Shown: in pieces, positions 44,944 to 54,314 of the stretch | Layout of the letters: each line of letters opens with the position of its first letter | Numbering within the stretch: position 1 is the stretch's first letter | Origin: Devosia sediminis | Lineage (GTDB): Bacteria > Pseudomonadota > Alphaproteobacteria > Rhizobiales > Devosiaceae | Length of the DNA stretch: 64,000 nucleotides | Assembly (NCBI RefSeq): GCF_016411825.1 | Contig: NZ_JAEKMH010000005.1 | Span: 1-64,000, forward strand | Direction of reading: 5' to 3' | The notes under the pieces: model-generated | What the model was told of the DNA's origin: nothing | The model's database searches: none | Seen by the model: only the letters and a program-made list of their open reading frames with translations | Translations under genes and position numbers: made by a program

Positions 44944-45819
44944 ATGCGGAAAAGCTGGTTTGCATTGTTAGCACTCACGGTGCTGGGTGCGGCAGGGGCG
45001 GTGTATTTCCTCAAGCCTGTCACGGGACCCGCGCGCGACCTGACGCTGACCGGCGATGCAGAGCGCGGCGCCTATCTCATGCGCCTTGGCGGCTGCGTCG
45101 CCTGCCACACCAATGCCGCAGCCGGTGGCGCGGAACTGGCGGGTGGCGTCGGGCTCGTCACCCAGTTCGGCACCTTCGTGCCGCCCAATATCACGTCGGA
45201 TCCGGATGCGGGCATCGGTGGCTGGACCGTGCAGCAGTTCTCCGATGCTATGAGCAATGGCATGGGGCCGCAGGGGCACCTCTACCCGACCTTTCCCTAT
45301 GAAAACTACACGCTGATGAGCGATCAGGAGATCGTCGATCTCTATGCGGCGCTGATGGCAACCGAGCCGGTGCCGACGCCCGCGGCGGCAAGCGACATCC
45401 CGTTCCCCTTCAACATCCGGCTGGCCATGGCGGGCTGGCAGAACCTCTTCTTCCGTCCGGCGCGGTTCGAGCCGGAGGCCGGACGGGACGAGATCTACAA
45501 TCGCGGCAAGTATCTGGCCTATGGCCCGGCCCATTGCGTTGCCTGCCATACGCCGCGCAATGCGCTCGGCGCCCTGGAATGGGATCAGGCCCTGACCGGG
45601 TCCCCCGGTGGCACCGGCGGACGCGCTCCCGCGCTGGCCGCAGCCGCGCTGACCGACGAGGGTTATGACGTGCCGACGCTGGTGCAGACGCTCAAGGACG
45701 GGTTCACGCCTGGCTTTGACGTGCTGGGCGGGTCGATGGCCGAGGTGATCACCGATTCCACGTCGCATTGGACCGACGAGGACCTGACGGCGCTGGCCAC
45801 CTTCCTCCTGACGGAGTGA
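44944..45819 (+). CDS. Dihaem cytochrome c (membrane-anchored)
   Basis: A 291-residue protein with an N-terminal membrane anchor (WFALLALTVLGAAGAVYFL) and two CxxCH haem sites, both CVACH (about residues 55 and 195). The layout resembles the electron-accepting cytochrome subunits of sugar or alcohol dehydrogenases, but no dehydrogenase subunit is adjacent. It ends one base before the stop of convergent nadB. Confidence 0.9.
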   Translation: MRKSWFALLALTVLGAAGAVYFLKPVTGPARDLTLTGDAERGAYLMRLGGCVACHTNAAAGGAELAGGVGLVTQFGTFVPPNITSDPDAGIGGWTVQQFSDAMSNGMGPQGHLYPTFPYENYTLMSDQEIVDLYAALMATEPVPTPAAASDIPFPFNIRLAMAGWQNLFFRPARFEPEAGRDEIYNRGKYLAYGPAHCVACHTPRNALGALEWDQALTGSPGGTGGRAPALAAAALTDEGYDVPTLVQTLKDGFTPGFDVLGGSMAEVITDSTSHWTDEDLTALATFLLTE

Positions 45820-47406
45820 TCAGGCCCCGGCGCGGATGGCGAGGGCTTCCCCCAAAGTCATTTCCGTGTGGTGTTCCCAAGCCTCGCTTGGCTCAGGAAA
45901 ATCGGTGCGGAAATGGCCGCCGCGGCTTTCCGTGCGTTTGAGGGCGGCAGCGGCGACCAGGGTGGCCGAAGTGGTCATGTTGAGATAGGCCGACGTGACC
46001 TGTTCGGCCGTGATTTCGAGATGGGCGATGCGGCGAAGGGCTTGTTTCAGTCCATCGGCATCGCGCTCAACGCCGACGAGGTCGGTCATCACCTGGCGCA
46101 GGTCCTGCACGGCCACGGTATTGCGCAGCACCGTCTCGGCCCGGTTGCCCTCTTTCTCGTCCCATTCGATGCCCTTGAACGGCGCCAGGTCGCGCTGTGG
46201 CTCGAGCCCGCCAATGTCCTCGGCGATGCGGGCGCCATAGACCACGGCTTCGAGCAAGGAGTTGGAGGCCAGGCGATTGGCGCCATGGAGGCCGGTGCAA
46301 CTAGCCTCGCCGCAGACCCAGAGGCCGGGTAGGGAGGAGCGGCCGCGCTCGTCGACCTTGACGCCGCCCATGTGGAAATGCGCGGCCGGGGTCACCGGGA
46401 TCATCCCTGCCACCGGGTCGATGCCGGCATCGTGGCAGTATTTTGAAACGGTGGGGAAGCGGGTGAGAATGCTCTCGCCAAGGGCTGCGCGGGTATCGAG
46501 GAAGACTTGGCGGCCCGACTGGATCTGGCGGAAATTGGCGCGGGCGACAACGTCGCGGGGGGCCAGTTCCGCGTCGGGGTGGATGGCGGGCATGAAGCGC
46601 TCGCCGAGGTCATTGACGAGAATGGCGCCTTCGCCGCGCAGGGCTTCGGTGGCCAGCGGGGCCGGATCGGCATTGGTCAGAATGGCGGTGGGGTGAAACT
46701 GCACGAATTCGGGATCGGCGATGACGGCGCCGGCCCGTGCCGCCATGCCCATGGCGTGGCCGCGCACGCCGGGCGGATTGGTGGTGACGGCATAAAGCCC
46801 GCCCAGCCCGCCGGCCGCGAGCACGGTGGCGCGGGCGCGGATGAAGATAGGCTCGGAATAGCGATCACCGAGCCTGCGGCAGTAGACGCCGACGATGCGG
46901 CCATTATCACGGGCGAGGCTGAGGGCCGTAATGCCCTCGACGACGCGGATCGACGGCGTCCTGCGCACCTGGGCGATGATGGCCTGCATGATGGCCCAGC
47001 CGGCGCGATCGCCCTCGACCTTGACGATACGATTGGCCGAGTGGGCGGCTTCGCGGCCAAGCTCGAAATTGCCGAAATCGTCGCGGTCGAAAGGCGTGCC
47101 CCAGCGCGCCAGGTCCTCGATGCGCGCCACGGCTTCAGCGGTGACGCTTTCGGCTATGCCATGATCGACAATGCCCGCCCCCGCCATTTCGGTGTCTACG
47201 GCATGGGCATGGGACGAGTCGCCCTTGCCGATGGCAGCGGCGACGCCACCTTGCGCCCAGGCGGACGAAGCGCCCGTGCCGAGCGGCTTGGGTGAGAGCA
47301 CGGTGACCGGTCGCGGCGCGAGCTTGAGCGCGGTGAAGAGGCCGGCAAGGCCAGCGCCGACGATGAGGGCACCATCGGCGTTCAGCGTGTTGTCAAAGGT
47401 GGTCAC
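45820..47406 (-). CDS. nadB: L-aspartate oxidase
   Basis: A 528-residue FAD enzyme making iminoaspartate, the substrate of NadA. The FAD-binding start is IVGAGLAGLFTALKLA. Active-site segments of the fumarate reductase/succinate dehydrogenase superfamily are seen: SSAWAQGGVAAAIG, HFHMGGVKVDERGRSSLPGLWVCGEASCTGLHGANRLASNSLLE. The C-terminal helical domain follows. It is separated from nadA by about 20 kb, and no nadC is in view. Confidence 0.96.
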   Translation of the reverse strand: MTTFDNTLNADGALIVGAGLAGLFTALKLAPRPVTVLSPKPLGTGASSAWAQGGVAAAIGKGDSSHAHAVDTEMAGAGIVDHGIAESVTAEAVARIEDLARWGTPFDRDDFGNFELGREAAHSANRIVKVEGDRAGWAIMQAIIAQVRRTPSIRVVEGITALSLARDNGRIVGVYCRRLGDRYSEPIFIRARATVLAAGGLGGLYAVTTNPPGVRGHAMGMAARAGAVIADPEFVQFHPTAILTNADPAPLATEALRGEGAILVNDLGERFMPAIHPDAELAPRDVVARANFRQIQSGRQVFLDTRAALGESILTRFPTVSKYCHDAGIDPVAGMIPVTPAAHFHMGGVKVDERGRSSLPGLWVCGEASCTGLHGANRLASNSLLEAVVYGARIAEDIGGLEPQRDLAPFKGIEWDEKEGNRAETVLRNTVAVQDLRQVMTDLVGVERDADGLKQALRRIAHLEITAEQVTSAYLNMTTSATLVAAAALKRTESRGGHFRTDFPEPSEAWEHHTEMTLGEALAIRAGA

Positions 47407-47464
47407 AGGCTCCTCCCTGGGATGGGAGGGGCATACAAGGCAAGCCAGTGGCTTGCAACATCCG

Positions 47465-47534
47465 ACACCCCTCCCCAGCTTTGCTACGGCCCATTCGGGC
47501 CAAGGGTCGCTACCCTCCCCTCAAGGGGGAGGGT
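47465..47534. repeat. Composite family A repeat upstream of nadB
   Basis: It contains the inner hairpin GGCCCATTCGGGCC with its GCTTTGCTA flank and a family A palindrome CCCTCCCC TCAAG GGGGAGGG, between nadB and the FAH-hydrolase gene. Confidence 0.75.
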
Positions 47535-47559
47535 GACGAAGGAGCCGTGTCATCGAAGA

Positions 47560-48411
47560 TCAGGCCGAGTAGGCCTTGACGTTCTGGCGCTGTTCGCCGA
47601 GGCCTTCGATGCCCAGATGCATGACATTGCCGGGCTGGAGCCAGACGGGATTGGGCTTGATGCCCATGCCGACGCCGGGCGGGGTGCCCGTGGTGATGAC
47701 GTCGCCGGGCTGCAGGCTCATGAAATGGCTGACATAGGAAACGATCTTGGCGACGCCGAAGATCATCGTCCGGGTCGAGCCGTTCTGGTAGCGGTGCCCG
47801 TCGACTTCAAGCCACATGGCGAGGTTCTGCGGGTCGGGTACTTCGTCCCTGGTCACGAGCCATGGGCCGATGGGACCAAAGGTGTCGGCGCCCTTGCCCT
47901 TGTCCCAGGTGCCGCCGCGCTCGGTCTGGAAATGCCGCTCGGAGACGTCATTGCAGACGCAATAGCCGGCTACATGATCCATGGCATCGGCTTCCTCGAC
48001 ATAGCGGGCTTCCTTGCCGATGACGATGGCCAGCTCGACTTCCCAATCGGGCTTGATGGCGTTCTTGGGGATGATGACATCGTCATTGGGGCCGATAATG
48101 GCGCTGGTCGCCTTCATAAAGATGATCGGCTCTTCCGGGATCTTGGCGCCGGTTTCGGCGGCATGGTCGGCATAGTTGAGGCCGATGCAGATGAATTTTC
48201 CCACGTTTGCCACGCAGGGGCCGATGCGCTCGGCGGCGGAGAGGGCGGGGAGAGCGTTGAGGTCGGTGGCGGCGATTTTCGCGAGACCCTCGGGCAGGAG
48301 GGTGGCGCCGCCGATATCGGAGACGACGCCGGAGAGGTCGCGGATCGTGCCGTCAGAGGCGAGAATGGCGGGCTTTTCAGCGCCCTTGGCGCCGACGCGA
48401 AGCAGTTTCAT
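47560..48411 (-). CDS. Fumarylacetoacetate hydrolase family protein (2,4-diketo-3-deoxy acid hydrolase-like)
   Basis: A 283-residue FAH-fold hydrolase. Metal-binding acidic residues are in DWEVELAIVIGKEARY and CVCNDVSERHFQ; the segment WDKGKGADTFGPIGPWLVTRDE is characteristic of hydrolases acting on 2,4-diketo-3-deoxy-L-fuconate or -rhamnonate. Those enzymes give pyruvate plus L-lactate. It follows fucU by 17 bases, which supports the L-fucose assignment. The exact stereochemistry is not proven by sequence. Confidence 0.87.
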   Translation of the reverse strand: MKLLRVGAKGAEKPAILASDGTIRDLSGVVSDIGGATLLPEGLAKIAATDLNALPALSAAERIGPCVANVGKFICIGLNYADHAAETGAKIPEEPIIFMKATSAIIGPNDDVIIPKNAIKPDWEVELAIVIGKEARYVEEADAMDHVAGYCVCNDVSERHFQTERGGTWDKGKGADTFGPIGPWLVTRDEVPDPQNLAMWLEVDGHRYQNGSTRTMIFGVAKIVSYVSHFMSLQPGDVITTGTPPGVGMGIKPNPVWLQPGNVMHLGIEGLGEQRQNVKAYSA

Positions 48412-48428
48412 TGCGGTCTCTCCCTGGT

Positions 48429-48866
48429 TCAGGCCGATGCGGGGCGGATGACGCCCTTCTTGAGAATGATATTGCCATAAAGGCGCGCTTCGCCGGTCTG
48501 GATGACGGCGGCGGCCTTGCGGGCGCGGTCGTAAAAGGCGAAGCGCTCGATGGTGGAAAAGCCCTGGCCGGGTTCGTGGCGGGCCAGGAGGGCCTTGAAC
48601 TCCCCAAAGATCGGCGGTTCCGCAGTCAGGTCGCCGACCACGGCCATGCTGATGGCGGCTTCGTCGACAAAATCGTCGAGCGGCATGACGGTGAGGATCG
48701 CGTCCACGATATCGGTGGCGGAAATGCCGTCGGCGCGGATCACCAGCGGCCCCAGAAATTCAGCCGGAAAATTGGCGTCGGCAATGACGATCTCGTCACC
48801 ATGGCCCATGGCGCGGAGCGTGGAGAGCAGTTCGGGGCCAAGGAGGGGCGGGATGTTTTTCAGCAT
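48429..48866 (-). CDS. fucU: L-fucose mutarotase (FucU/RbsD family)
   Basis: A 145-residue RbsD/FucU-fold protein: MLKNIPPLLGPELLSTLRAMGHGDEIVIADANFPAE is the conserved start with the catalytic His of MGHGD, and FAFYDRARKAAAVIQTGEARLYGNIILKKGV closes it. It interconverts fucose anomers in known members. It lies between the GntR regulator and the FAH hydrolase on the same strand. Confidence 0.92.
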   Translation of the reverse strand: MLKNIPPLLGPELLSTLRAMGHGDEIVIADANFPAEFLGPLVIRADGISATDIVDAILTVMPLDDFVDEAAISMAVVGDLTAEPPIFGEFKALLARHEPGQGFSTIERFAFYDRARKAAAVIQTGEARLYGNIILKKGVIRPASA

Positions 48867-48945
48867 GTTTGGTCTCTATGTTCTCTTGTTCTCGCGTTGC
48901 CGAAGCGCAAAACCGTTGCCACTTTTGCTGGCAACGCTCGGTGTG

Positions 48946-49695
48946 TCAGCCGAAGGGAAAGTCGTTGTCTTCGGCGGTGAAGTCATGGCCATCGGCAAAG
49001 AGCGAAGGACGCTCCTGGGCGAAGGCAAAGAGCTCGATCATGACCGCGTCGATATGGGCGCGGATGGCGCGGGCCGCCTGGGCCTGATCCTGCGCCAGGA
49101 TGCCGTCGAAGATCGCCTGGTGCTCGGCAATGGTGTCGGCGAGGCGGCGCGGGGTGATGATCAGGCGGCGGGCGCGGTCGAGATTGGCGCGGGCCTTGTC
49201 GATGATCGCCTTGACCTTGGTCAGCCGCATGGAGCGGAAGATGATGTCGTGGAATTCGACGTCAATCTGGTGAAAGGTTTCGGCATCGTCGCGTGAGGCG
49301 GCTTCGCGCTGCGCTGCCATATTTGCGTGGAGCGCGGCGATGACATCGGCGTCGCGCTTGCCGATCAATACGCGCAGGGCCTCGCTTTCGAGGCCTTTGC
49401 GGATCAGCATGTATTCGCGGACGTCGGCGATCTTCACGAGGGAAACGGTGGAGCCGCGCTGGGGGGCGATGTACACCAGACCTTCATCGGCCAGGCGCGC
49501 CAGGGCTTCGCTGACCGGGAAGCGGGAGACGCCGAGCTGGGCACAGATGGCCGACTTATCGAGCGTAGTGCCGGGCGGCAAAGCCAGGGTGACAATGCCG
49601 TGGCGCAGGGCATTGGTGACGTCCACGGTGACCGTGCCACGCGAGAAATCGCCCGATTGGCCGAGAAATTGGTAGGGACTGGCTTCCGTTTTCAT
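48946..49695 (-). CDS. GntR/FCD family transcriptional regulator
   Basis: A 249-residue regulator: an N-terminal winged helix (ALRHGIVTLALPPGTTLDKSAICAQLGVSRFPVSEALARLADEGLVYI) and a C-terminal all-helical FCD domain with metal/ligand residues (Asp-x3-His in IDVEFHDII, His in TIAEHQAIFDGI, His in ARAIRAHI). The palindrome CTAACATGTTAG starts two bases upstream of its ATG, so it probably represses itself, the divergent dehydratase and perhaps the lldD-like gene at 29.4 kb. Confidence 0.93.
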   Translation of the reverse strand: MKTEASPYQFLGQSGDFSRGTVTVDVTNALRHGIVTLALPPGTTLDKSAICAQLGVSRFPVSEALARLADEGLVYIAPQRGSTVSLVKIADVREYMLIRKGLESEALRVLIGKRDADVIAALHANMAAQREAASRDDAETFHQIDVEFHDIIFRSMRLTKVKAIIDKARANLDRARRLIITPRRLADTIAEHQAIFDGILAQDQAQAARAIRAHIDAVMIELFAFAQERPSLFADGHDFTAEDNDFPFG

Positions 49696-49696
49696 G

Positions 49697-49708
49697 CTAA
49701 CATGTTAG
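49697..49708. promoter_or_regulatory. GntR/FCD operator
   Basis: CTAACATGTTAG, a perfect 12-bp palindrome directly before the GntR start codon and about 105 bases before the divergent uxaA-like gene. The same core occurs at 29377-29388. Confidence 0.7.
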
Positions 49709-49813
49709 TTAGTGTGGCGTTGAATGACAATGCCGGTCCTCCCGTTTGCGGCTGCAATCTGGAGAGAAAAACCGGCGGCGTAAAGCGCCCGAACCACTGC
49801 CAGGACCCCCTTG

Positions 49814-51364
49814 ATGAACGAACATGTCATCCAGCCGCAAGGCAAAACGCTCGTGCTCAATGCCGCCGACAATATCGGCGTGGCGCTGGCCAATCTCGAC
49901 GTCGGCACCGAGACCGCGCAGGGCGTGAGCATCGTCCGCCGCGTGCCGCGCGGGCACAAATTCGCGGTCCGTCCCATAGCGGCGGGCGAGGCGGTGATGA
50001 AGTTCGGGCAGATCATCGGTTTTGCCAAGGAAGGCATTCCCGCCGGCGACTGGGTGCACGAGCACAATTGCGGCATGGGCGGCGCCGATGGCTCGCTGAC
50101 GCATGACTATGCCTTTGCCGAAGGCGCGGTGCCGGTCGAGATGCTGGCCCCCGCCCAGCGCGCGACCTTCGAGGGCTATCGCCGCGCCAATGGCGATGTG
50201 GGGACGCGCAACTATGTGGGCATCCTCACCTCGGTGAATTGCTCCGCGACGGTCGCAAAATTCATGGCCGAGGCCATCAACAAGTCGGGCATTCTCGACG
50301 ACTATCCGGAAATCGACGGCGTCATTCCCTTCGTGCACGGCACGGGCTGCGCCATGGATCTGACGGGCGAGGGCTACCAGATCTTCCGCCGCACGCAGTG
50401 GGGCTATACGTCAAACCCGAACCTGGGCGCGGCGCTGCTAGTGGGCCTGGGCTGCGAGGCCTTCCAGATCGACAAGATGAAGGAAGCCTACAATCTCAAG
50501 GAAACCGACACCTTCCAGACCATGACGATCCAGGAGATCGGCGGGACGCGGAAGATGATCGATTGGGGTGTCGAGAAGATCAAGGACATGCTGCCGATCG
50601 CTGCCAAGGCGCGGCGCGAAACGGTAGACGCATCGCACCTGACGCTGGCGCTGCAATGCGGTGGCTCGGATGGCTATTCTGGCATCACCGCCAACCCGGC
50701 ATTGGGCGTGGCGGCCGATATCCTGGTCGAGAATGGCGGCACGGCCATTCTTTCGGAAACGCCGGAAATCTACGGCGCCGAACACCTGCTCACCCGCCGC
50801 GCCGTCAACCGCGACGTGGGCGAAAAGCTCATCGAGCGCATCAAGTGGTGGGAAGACTATACGGGCCGCAATGGCGGCGAGATGAACAACAATCCCTCTC
50901 CGGGCAACAAGCTGGGCGGTCTCACCACCATTCTGGAAAAGTCGCTGGGCGCAGCGGCCAAGGGCGGCACCACGCCGCTGACGGCAGTTTATGAATATGC
51001 CGAAAAGGTCACCGAGAAGGGCTTCGTGTTCATGGACACGCCCGGCTTCGATCCGGTCTCGGCCACGGGCCAGGTGGCGGGTGGCGCGAACATCCTCGCC
51101 TTCACCACGGGCCGTGGTTCGGCCTATGGCTGCAAGCCGGTGCCGTCGATCAAGCTGGCCACCAATTCGGACATGTATGCGCGCATGACCGAGGACATGG
51201 ACATCAACTGCGGCGATATCGTCGAAGGGGTGAGCATCGAGGCCAAGGGTCGCGAGATTTTTGATCTCATGCTGCGGGTGGCGTCCGGCGAGGAGACCAA
51301 GTCGGAAGCCTTGGGTTATGGCGACAATGAATTTGTGCCGTGGCAGGTCGGGGCGGTGATGTAG
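49814..51364 (+). CDS. UxaA-family sugar-acid dehydratase (altronate dehydratase-like)
   Basis: A 516-residue enzyme with an N-terminal SAF domain (VLNAADNIGVALANLDVGTE...HKFAVRPIAAGEAVMKFGQIIGFA) and the UxaA C-terminal part (GYRRANGDVGTRNYVGI, ALQCGGSDGYSGITANPALG, NPSPGNKLGGLTTILEKSLGA). Members dehydrate altronate, galactarate or related aldonates with an iron or iron-sulfur centre. Given fucU and the FAH hydrolase beside it, L-fuconate or a similar acid is a plausible substrate. ATG 49814 is preferred to TTG 49811. Confidence 0.9.
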   Translation: MNEHVIQPQGKTLVLNAADNIGVALANLDVGTETAQGVSIVRRVPRGHKFAVRPIAAGEAVMKFGQIIGFAKEGIPAGDWVHEHNCGMGGADGSLTHDYAFAEGAVPVEMLAPAQRATFEGYRRANGDVGTRNYVGILTSVNCSATVAKFMAEAINKSGILDDYPEIDGVIPFVHGTGCAMDLTGEGYQIFRRTQWGYTSNPNLGAALLVGLGCEAFQIDKMKEAYNLKETDTFQTMTIQEIGGTRKMIDWGVEKIKDMLPIAAKARRETVDASHLTLALQCGGSDGYSGITANPALGVAADILVENGGTAILSETPEIYGAEHLLTRRAVNRDVGEKLIERIKWWEDYTGRNGGEMNNNPSPGNKLGGLTTILEKSLGAAAKGGTTPLTAVYEYAEKVTEKGFVFMDTPGFDPVSATGQVAGGANILAFTTGRGSAYGCKPVPSIKLATNSDMYARMTEDMDINCGDIVEGVSIEAKGREIFDLMLRVASGEETKSEALGYGDNEFVPWQVGAVM

Positions 51365-51386
51365 TTCCGGGCCGAGCGCTTTGCGC

Positions 51387-51409
51387 AAAATCTCTCCGGT
51401 GGAGAGATT
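51387..51409. repeat. Family B palindrome, copy 4 (reverse orientation)
   Basis: AAATCTCTCC GGT GGAGAGATTT; its flanks match the other copies when read on the minus strand (GAGCGCAGCTCTCATGGCC). It lies 23 bases after the uxaA-like stop. Confidence 0.8.
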
Positions 51410-51470
51410 TTAGGCGAGGAGGCCATGAGAGCTGCGCTCGAATGGCGGTCGGCAGATAGCGCGACACCCC

Positions 51471-51545
51471 CACCCTGCTCGATAACGGACTTAGCAAACG
51501 CTAAGTCCTATCTCGCTTCCCTCCCCTCAAGGGGGAGGGTGGCAG
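51471..51545. repeat. Composite family A repeat before hpt
   Basis: An inner palindrome GGACTTAG CAAACG CTAAGTCC (51487-51508) followed by CCCTCCCC TCAAG GGGGAGGG (51519-51539). It sits at the 3' end of hpt. Confidence 0.75.
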
Positions 51546-51555
51546 GAGCCGATGG

Positions 51556-52098
51556 TCAGCTTTCCACGAACCGCACCTTGCCGATATGGGGTAGGTTGCG
51601 GTTGCGCTGGGCGTAGTCGATGCCGTAGCCGACGACGAATTCGTCGGGGATGTCGAAGCCGATCCAGCGGGCGGGGACTTGGGCCTCGCGGCGGCTGGGC
51701 TTGTTGAGCAGGGCGCAGACTTCCATGCGGCGCGGATGGCGCGTCTCGAGGATTTCGAGCACGTGCTTGAGCGTGTGGCCGGTGTCGATGATGTCTTCCA
51801 CCACCAGCACGTCGCGGCCGGCAATCTCGCCGCGCAGGTCCTTCAGAATGCGCACTTCGCGGCTCGATTCCATGCCGTCGCCGTAGGACGAGGCTGCGAG
51901 GAAATCGACCTCGACCGGCAGATCGATCTCGCGCACAAGGTCGGCGATGAAGATGAACGAGCCGCGCAGGAGGCCGACGACCACGAGCTTGTCGGTATCC
52001 CTGAAGGTCTCGGTGATTTCGGCGGCCAGTGCCTCGACGCGGGCGGCAATGGCCTTGGCGGAGATCAACTGGTCCACGATGTAGGGCGCTTGGGGCAT
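51556..52098 (-). CDS. hpt: Hypoxanthine phosphoribosyltransferase
   Basis: A 180-residue type I PRTase for purine salvage (hypoxanthine or guanine plus PRPP to IMP or GMP). The PRPP motif is [14 protein letters not shown]; the flexible-loop region is [11 protein letters not shown], and the base-binding end is [22 protein letters not shown]. The Met of [13 protein letters not shown] was chosen; a start 13 residues earlier (MLQLRLNVP) adjoins a palindromic repeat and is less likely. Confidence 0.94.
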   Translation of the reverse strand: MPQAPYIVDQLISAKAIAARVEALAAEITETFRDTDKLVVVGLLRGSFIFIADLVREIDLPVEVDFLAASSYGDGMESSREVRILKDLRGEIAGRDVLVVEDIIDTGHTLKHVLEILETRHPRRMEVCALLNKPSRREAQVPARWIGFDIPDEFVVGYGIDYAQRNRNLPHIGKVRFVES

Positions 52099-52143
52099 GG
52101 GCAACTCGTCCGGAACGTTCAGGCGCAGTTGAAGCATCGCTGG

Positions 52144-52166
52144 ATTGCCCGGACAAGCCGGGCAAT
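52144..52166. repeat. Family C palindrome
   Basis: ATTGCCCGG ACAAG CCGGGCAAT: 9-bp arms and a five-base loop, between hpt and the DUF982 gene. An identical copy lies at 52696-52718. Confidence 0.85.
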
Positions 52167-52244
52167 GAGGTAGACCCGAAATATCGGGGGAACTCCGTCG
52201 CTGAGGCCACCGTTGGCGGCGGGCAGTTGCTTTGGAGTTTACCC

Positions 52245-52487
52245 ATGCTCGACGCAATCCACACCTGGGACAGGCCGATCACCATCACGCTCGGCGGCGA
52301 ACAGCTCGTGGTCCACACCCCGACGCAGGCCCGCAATATCCTGCTGATGGACTGGCCGACGGAGCGCACCGACAAGCACAAGATCGCCAGCGACCTGTGC
52401 CTGGCGGCCATGGAGGGGGCGGCGCCAGAGGCATCGTGGCTGGCCTTCATGGACGTGGCGCTGGAGGCGGGGATTTTCGTGGAGTGA
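52245..52487 (+). CDS. DUF982 small protein
   Basis: An 80-residue protein with the DUF982 pattern: W-(D)[29 protein letters not shown]...[28 protein letters not shown]. The family is common in Hyphomicrobiales and has no known function. ATG 52245 follows GGAG by seven bases. It is bracketed by family C palindromes. Confidence 0.87.
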   Translation: MLDAIHTWDRPITITLGGEQLVVHTPTQARNILLMDWPTERTDKHKIASDLCLAAMEGAAPEASWLAFMDVALEAGIFVE

Positions 52488-52841
52488 GGGGTGAGGCGCT
52501 GACCTCCCCTAACCTTCCCCTGAAGAAGGGGGAGGGACTGATCGAGTGCGTCGATAATGCGCGCAATCCTGGTGAAAGTCAGGGCCCAGCTTGGGACGCC
52601 TGAAGCAGGAATGCGGACCAACCAGGCGCTGGCATGATCCCTCAGCGCTCGTCACCACCCGGCTTGTCCGGGTGGTCCATTCTTCCGCAAGATGGATTGC
52701 CCGGACAAGCCGGGCAATGACGGCTTCTGGAAGAACAGAGGTTCCCCGCTTTCGCGGGGGTGACACTGGATGGTGTGGTGAGGTCGGCGGACTTTGGCTT
52801 GCCCTCGGGTCAAGCCCGAGGGCGGGCCGAGCGTGTGGCTA
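52488..52841. repeat. Intergenic palindrome cluster
   Basis: No gene is supported in these 354 bases. It holds a family A palindrome (about 52502-52534) and three family C units with the same 9-bp arm/5-base loop plan: ACCACCCGG CTTGT CCGGGTGGT (52654-52676), ATTGCCCGG ACAAG CCGGGCAAT (52696-52718) and GCCCTCGGG TCAAG CCCGAGGGC (52801-52823). A further hairpin CCCCGC TTTC GCGGGG is at 52742-52757. Confidence 0.8.
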
Positions 52842-54269
52842 CTACCTCGGCAGATCTGTCTTGCCCATGAGATCGAAATCGATCGAGCGGGCGGCCTGGC
52901 GGCCTTCGCGGATGGCCCAGACGACGAGGGACTGGCCGCGGCGCATGTCGCCGGCGGCGTAGACCTTGTCGACGGTGGTCTTGTAGCTCATCGTATCGGC
53001 AAAGAGATTGCCGCGCTTGTCGTACTGGGCGCCGAGCTCGGTGAGCATCCCCTCCTGCACCGGACCGGCAAAGCCGATGGCGAGCAGGACGAGATCGGCC
53101 TTGATGATGAATTCGGTGCCCGGAATGGCCTGACGCTTGCGATCGACGCGGGCGCATTCGACGCCGGTGACGTGACCCTTGTCGTCGCTGATGATCTTCA
53201 TCGTGCCGGCGGAAAATTCGCGGATGGCGCCTTCGGCCTGCGAGGACGAGGTGCGCATCTTGACCGCCCAGTTTGGCCAATTGCTGAGCTTGTTTTCCAG
53301 TTCCGGCGGCATGGGGCGCACGTCGAGCTGGGTGACGGCAATGGCGCCCTGGCGGAAGCTGGTGCCCACGCAGTCCGACGCAGTGTCGCCGCCGCCCACG
53401 ACCACGACATGCTTGCCGGCAGCCGAAAGCTGGAATTCGCCCGAGACATCCTCTCCGCCGACGCGGCGGTTCTGCTGCACGAGGAAGGGCATGGCGAAGT
53501 GGACGCCAGCAAAGGTCTTGCCCTCGACATCGACATCGCGCGGCTTTTCGGCGCCACCGGCCAGCAGCACTGCGTCATGGTCGCGCTGCAGATCGGACAG
53601 CGGCGTGGTGACGCCGACATTGACGCCATAGTGGAAGGTGACGCCCTCGGCTTCCATCTGCTCGACGCGGAAGTCGATATGGTCCTTTTCCATCTTGAAG
53701 TCGGGAATGCCATAGCGCATGAGGCCGCCCGCCTTGGGCTCGCGCTCATAGACGTGGACATCGTGGCCGGCGCGGGCGAGCTGCTGGGCGGCAGCAAGGC
53801 CGGCCGGGCCGGAGCCGACCACCGCAACGCGCTTGCCGGTCTTCGTCGCCGGCACCTGCGGCTTGATCCAGCCGGACTTGATGGCCCGGTCGGCAATGGC
53901 CTGCTCGACGGTCTTGATGGCGACCGGCGTGTCCTCGAGGTTCAGCGTACAGGCTTCCTCGCAGGGAGCGGGGCAGATGCGGCCGGTGAATTCGGGGAAA
54001 TTGTTGGTGGAATGGAGGTTGCGGGCAGCCTCTTCCCAGTCGCCGTTATAGACGAGGTCATTCCAGTCGGGGATCTGGTTGTGCACCGGGCAGCCGGTAT
54101 CGCCATGGCAGAACGGAATGCCGCAATCCATGCAGCGCGCCGCCTGGTCGACCACCTGCGCCTCGCGCAGCGGAATGGTGAATTCGCCGAAATGGCGGAT
54201 GCGATCGGAGGCCGGCTCGTAGCGGGGCTCTTCGCGTTCGATTTCGAGAAAGCCGGTAACCTTACCCAT
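52842..54269 (-). CDS. gltD: Glutamate synthase (NADPH) small subunit
   Basis: A 475-residue flavoprotein. The N-terminal ferredoxin-like domain carries cluster cysteines ([32 protein letters not shown]). FAD site: [27 protein letters not shown] site: [15 protein letters not shown]. It passes electrons from NADPH to GltB. The ATG of [11 protein letters not shown] has AAGGAG upstream. It is separated from gltB by 171 bases filled with family A repeats. Confidence 0.96.
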   Translation of the reverse strand: MGKVTGFLEIEREEPRYEPASDRIRHFGEFTIPLREAQVVDQAARCMDCGIPFCHGDTGCPVHNQIPDWNDLVYNGDWEEAARNLHSTNNFPEFTGRICPAPCEEACTLNLEDTPVAIKTVEQAIADRAIKSGWIKPQVPATKTGKRVAVVGSGPAGLAAAQQLARAGHDVHVYEREPKAGGLMRYGIPDFKMEKDHIDFRVEQMEAEGVTFHYGVNVGVTTPLSDLQRDHDAVLLAGGAEKPRDVDVEGKTFAGVHFAMPFLVQQNRRVGGEDVSGEFQLSAAGKHVVVVGGGDTASDCVGTSFRQGAIAVTQLDVRPMPPELENKLSNWPNWAVKMRTSSSQAEGAIREFSAGTMKIISDDKGHVTGVECARVDRKRQAIPGTEFIIKADLVLLAIGFAGPVQEGMLTELGAQYDKRGNLFADTMSYKTTVDKVYAAGDMRRGQSLVVWAIREGRQAARSIDFDLMGKTDLPR

Positions 54270-54314
54270 GGCTCTGCTCCTTGGAATTCTGGATCGGAGC
54301 CTGTGGCTCCTGCG

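Noticed and set aside
24807..47406. A complete nad de novo operon
   Set aside because: nadA and nadB are about 20 kb apart and nadC is absent from the window, so no operon can be claimed.
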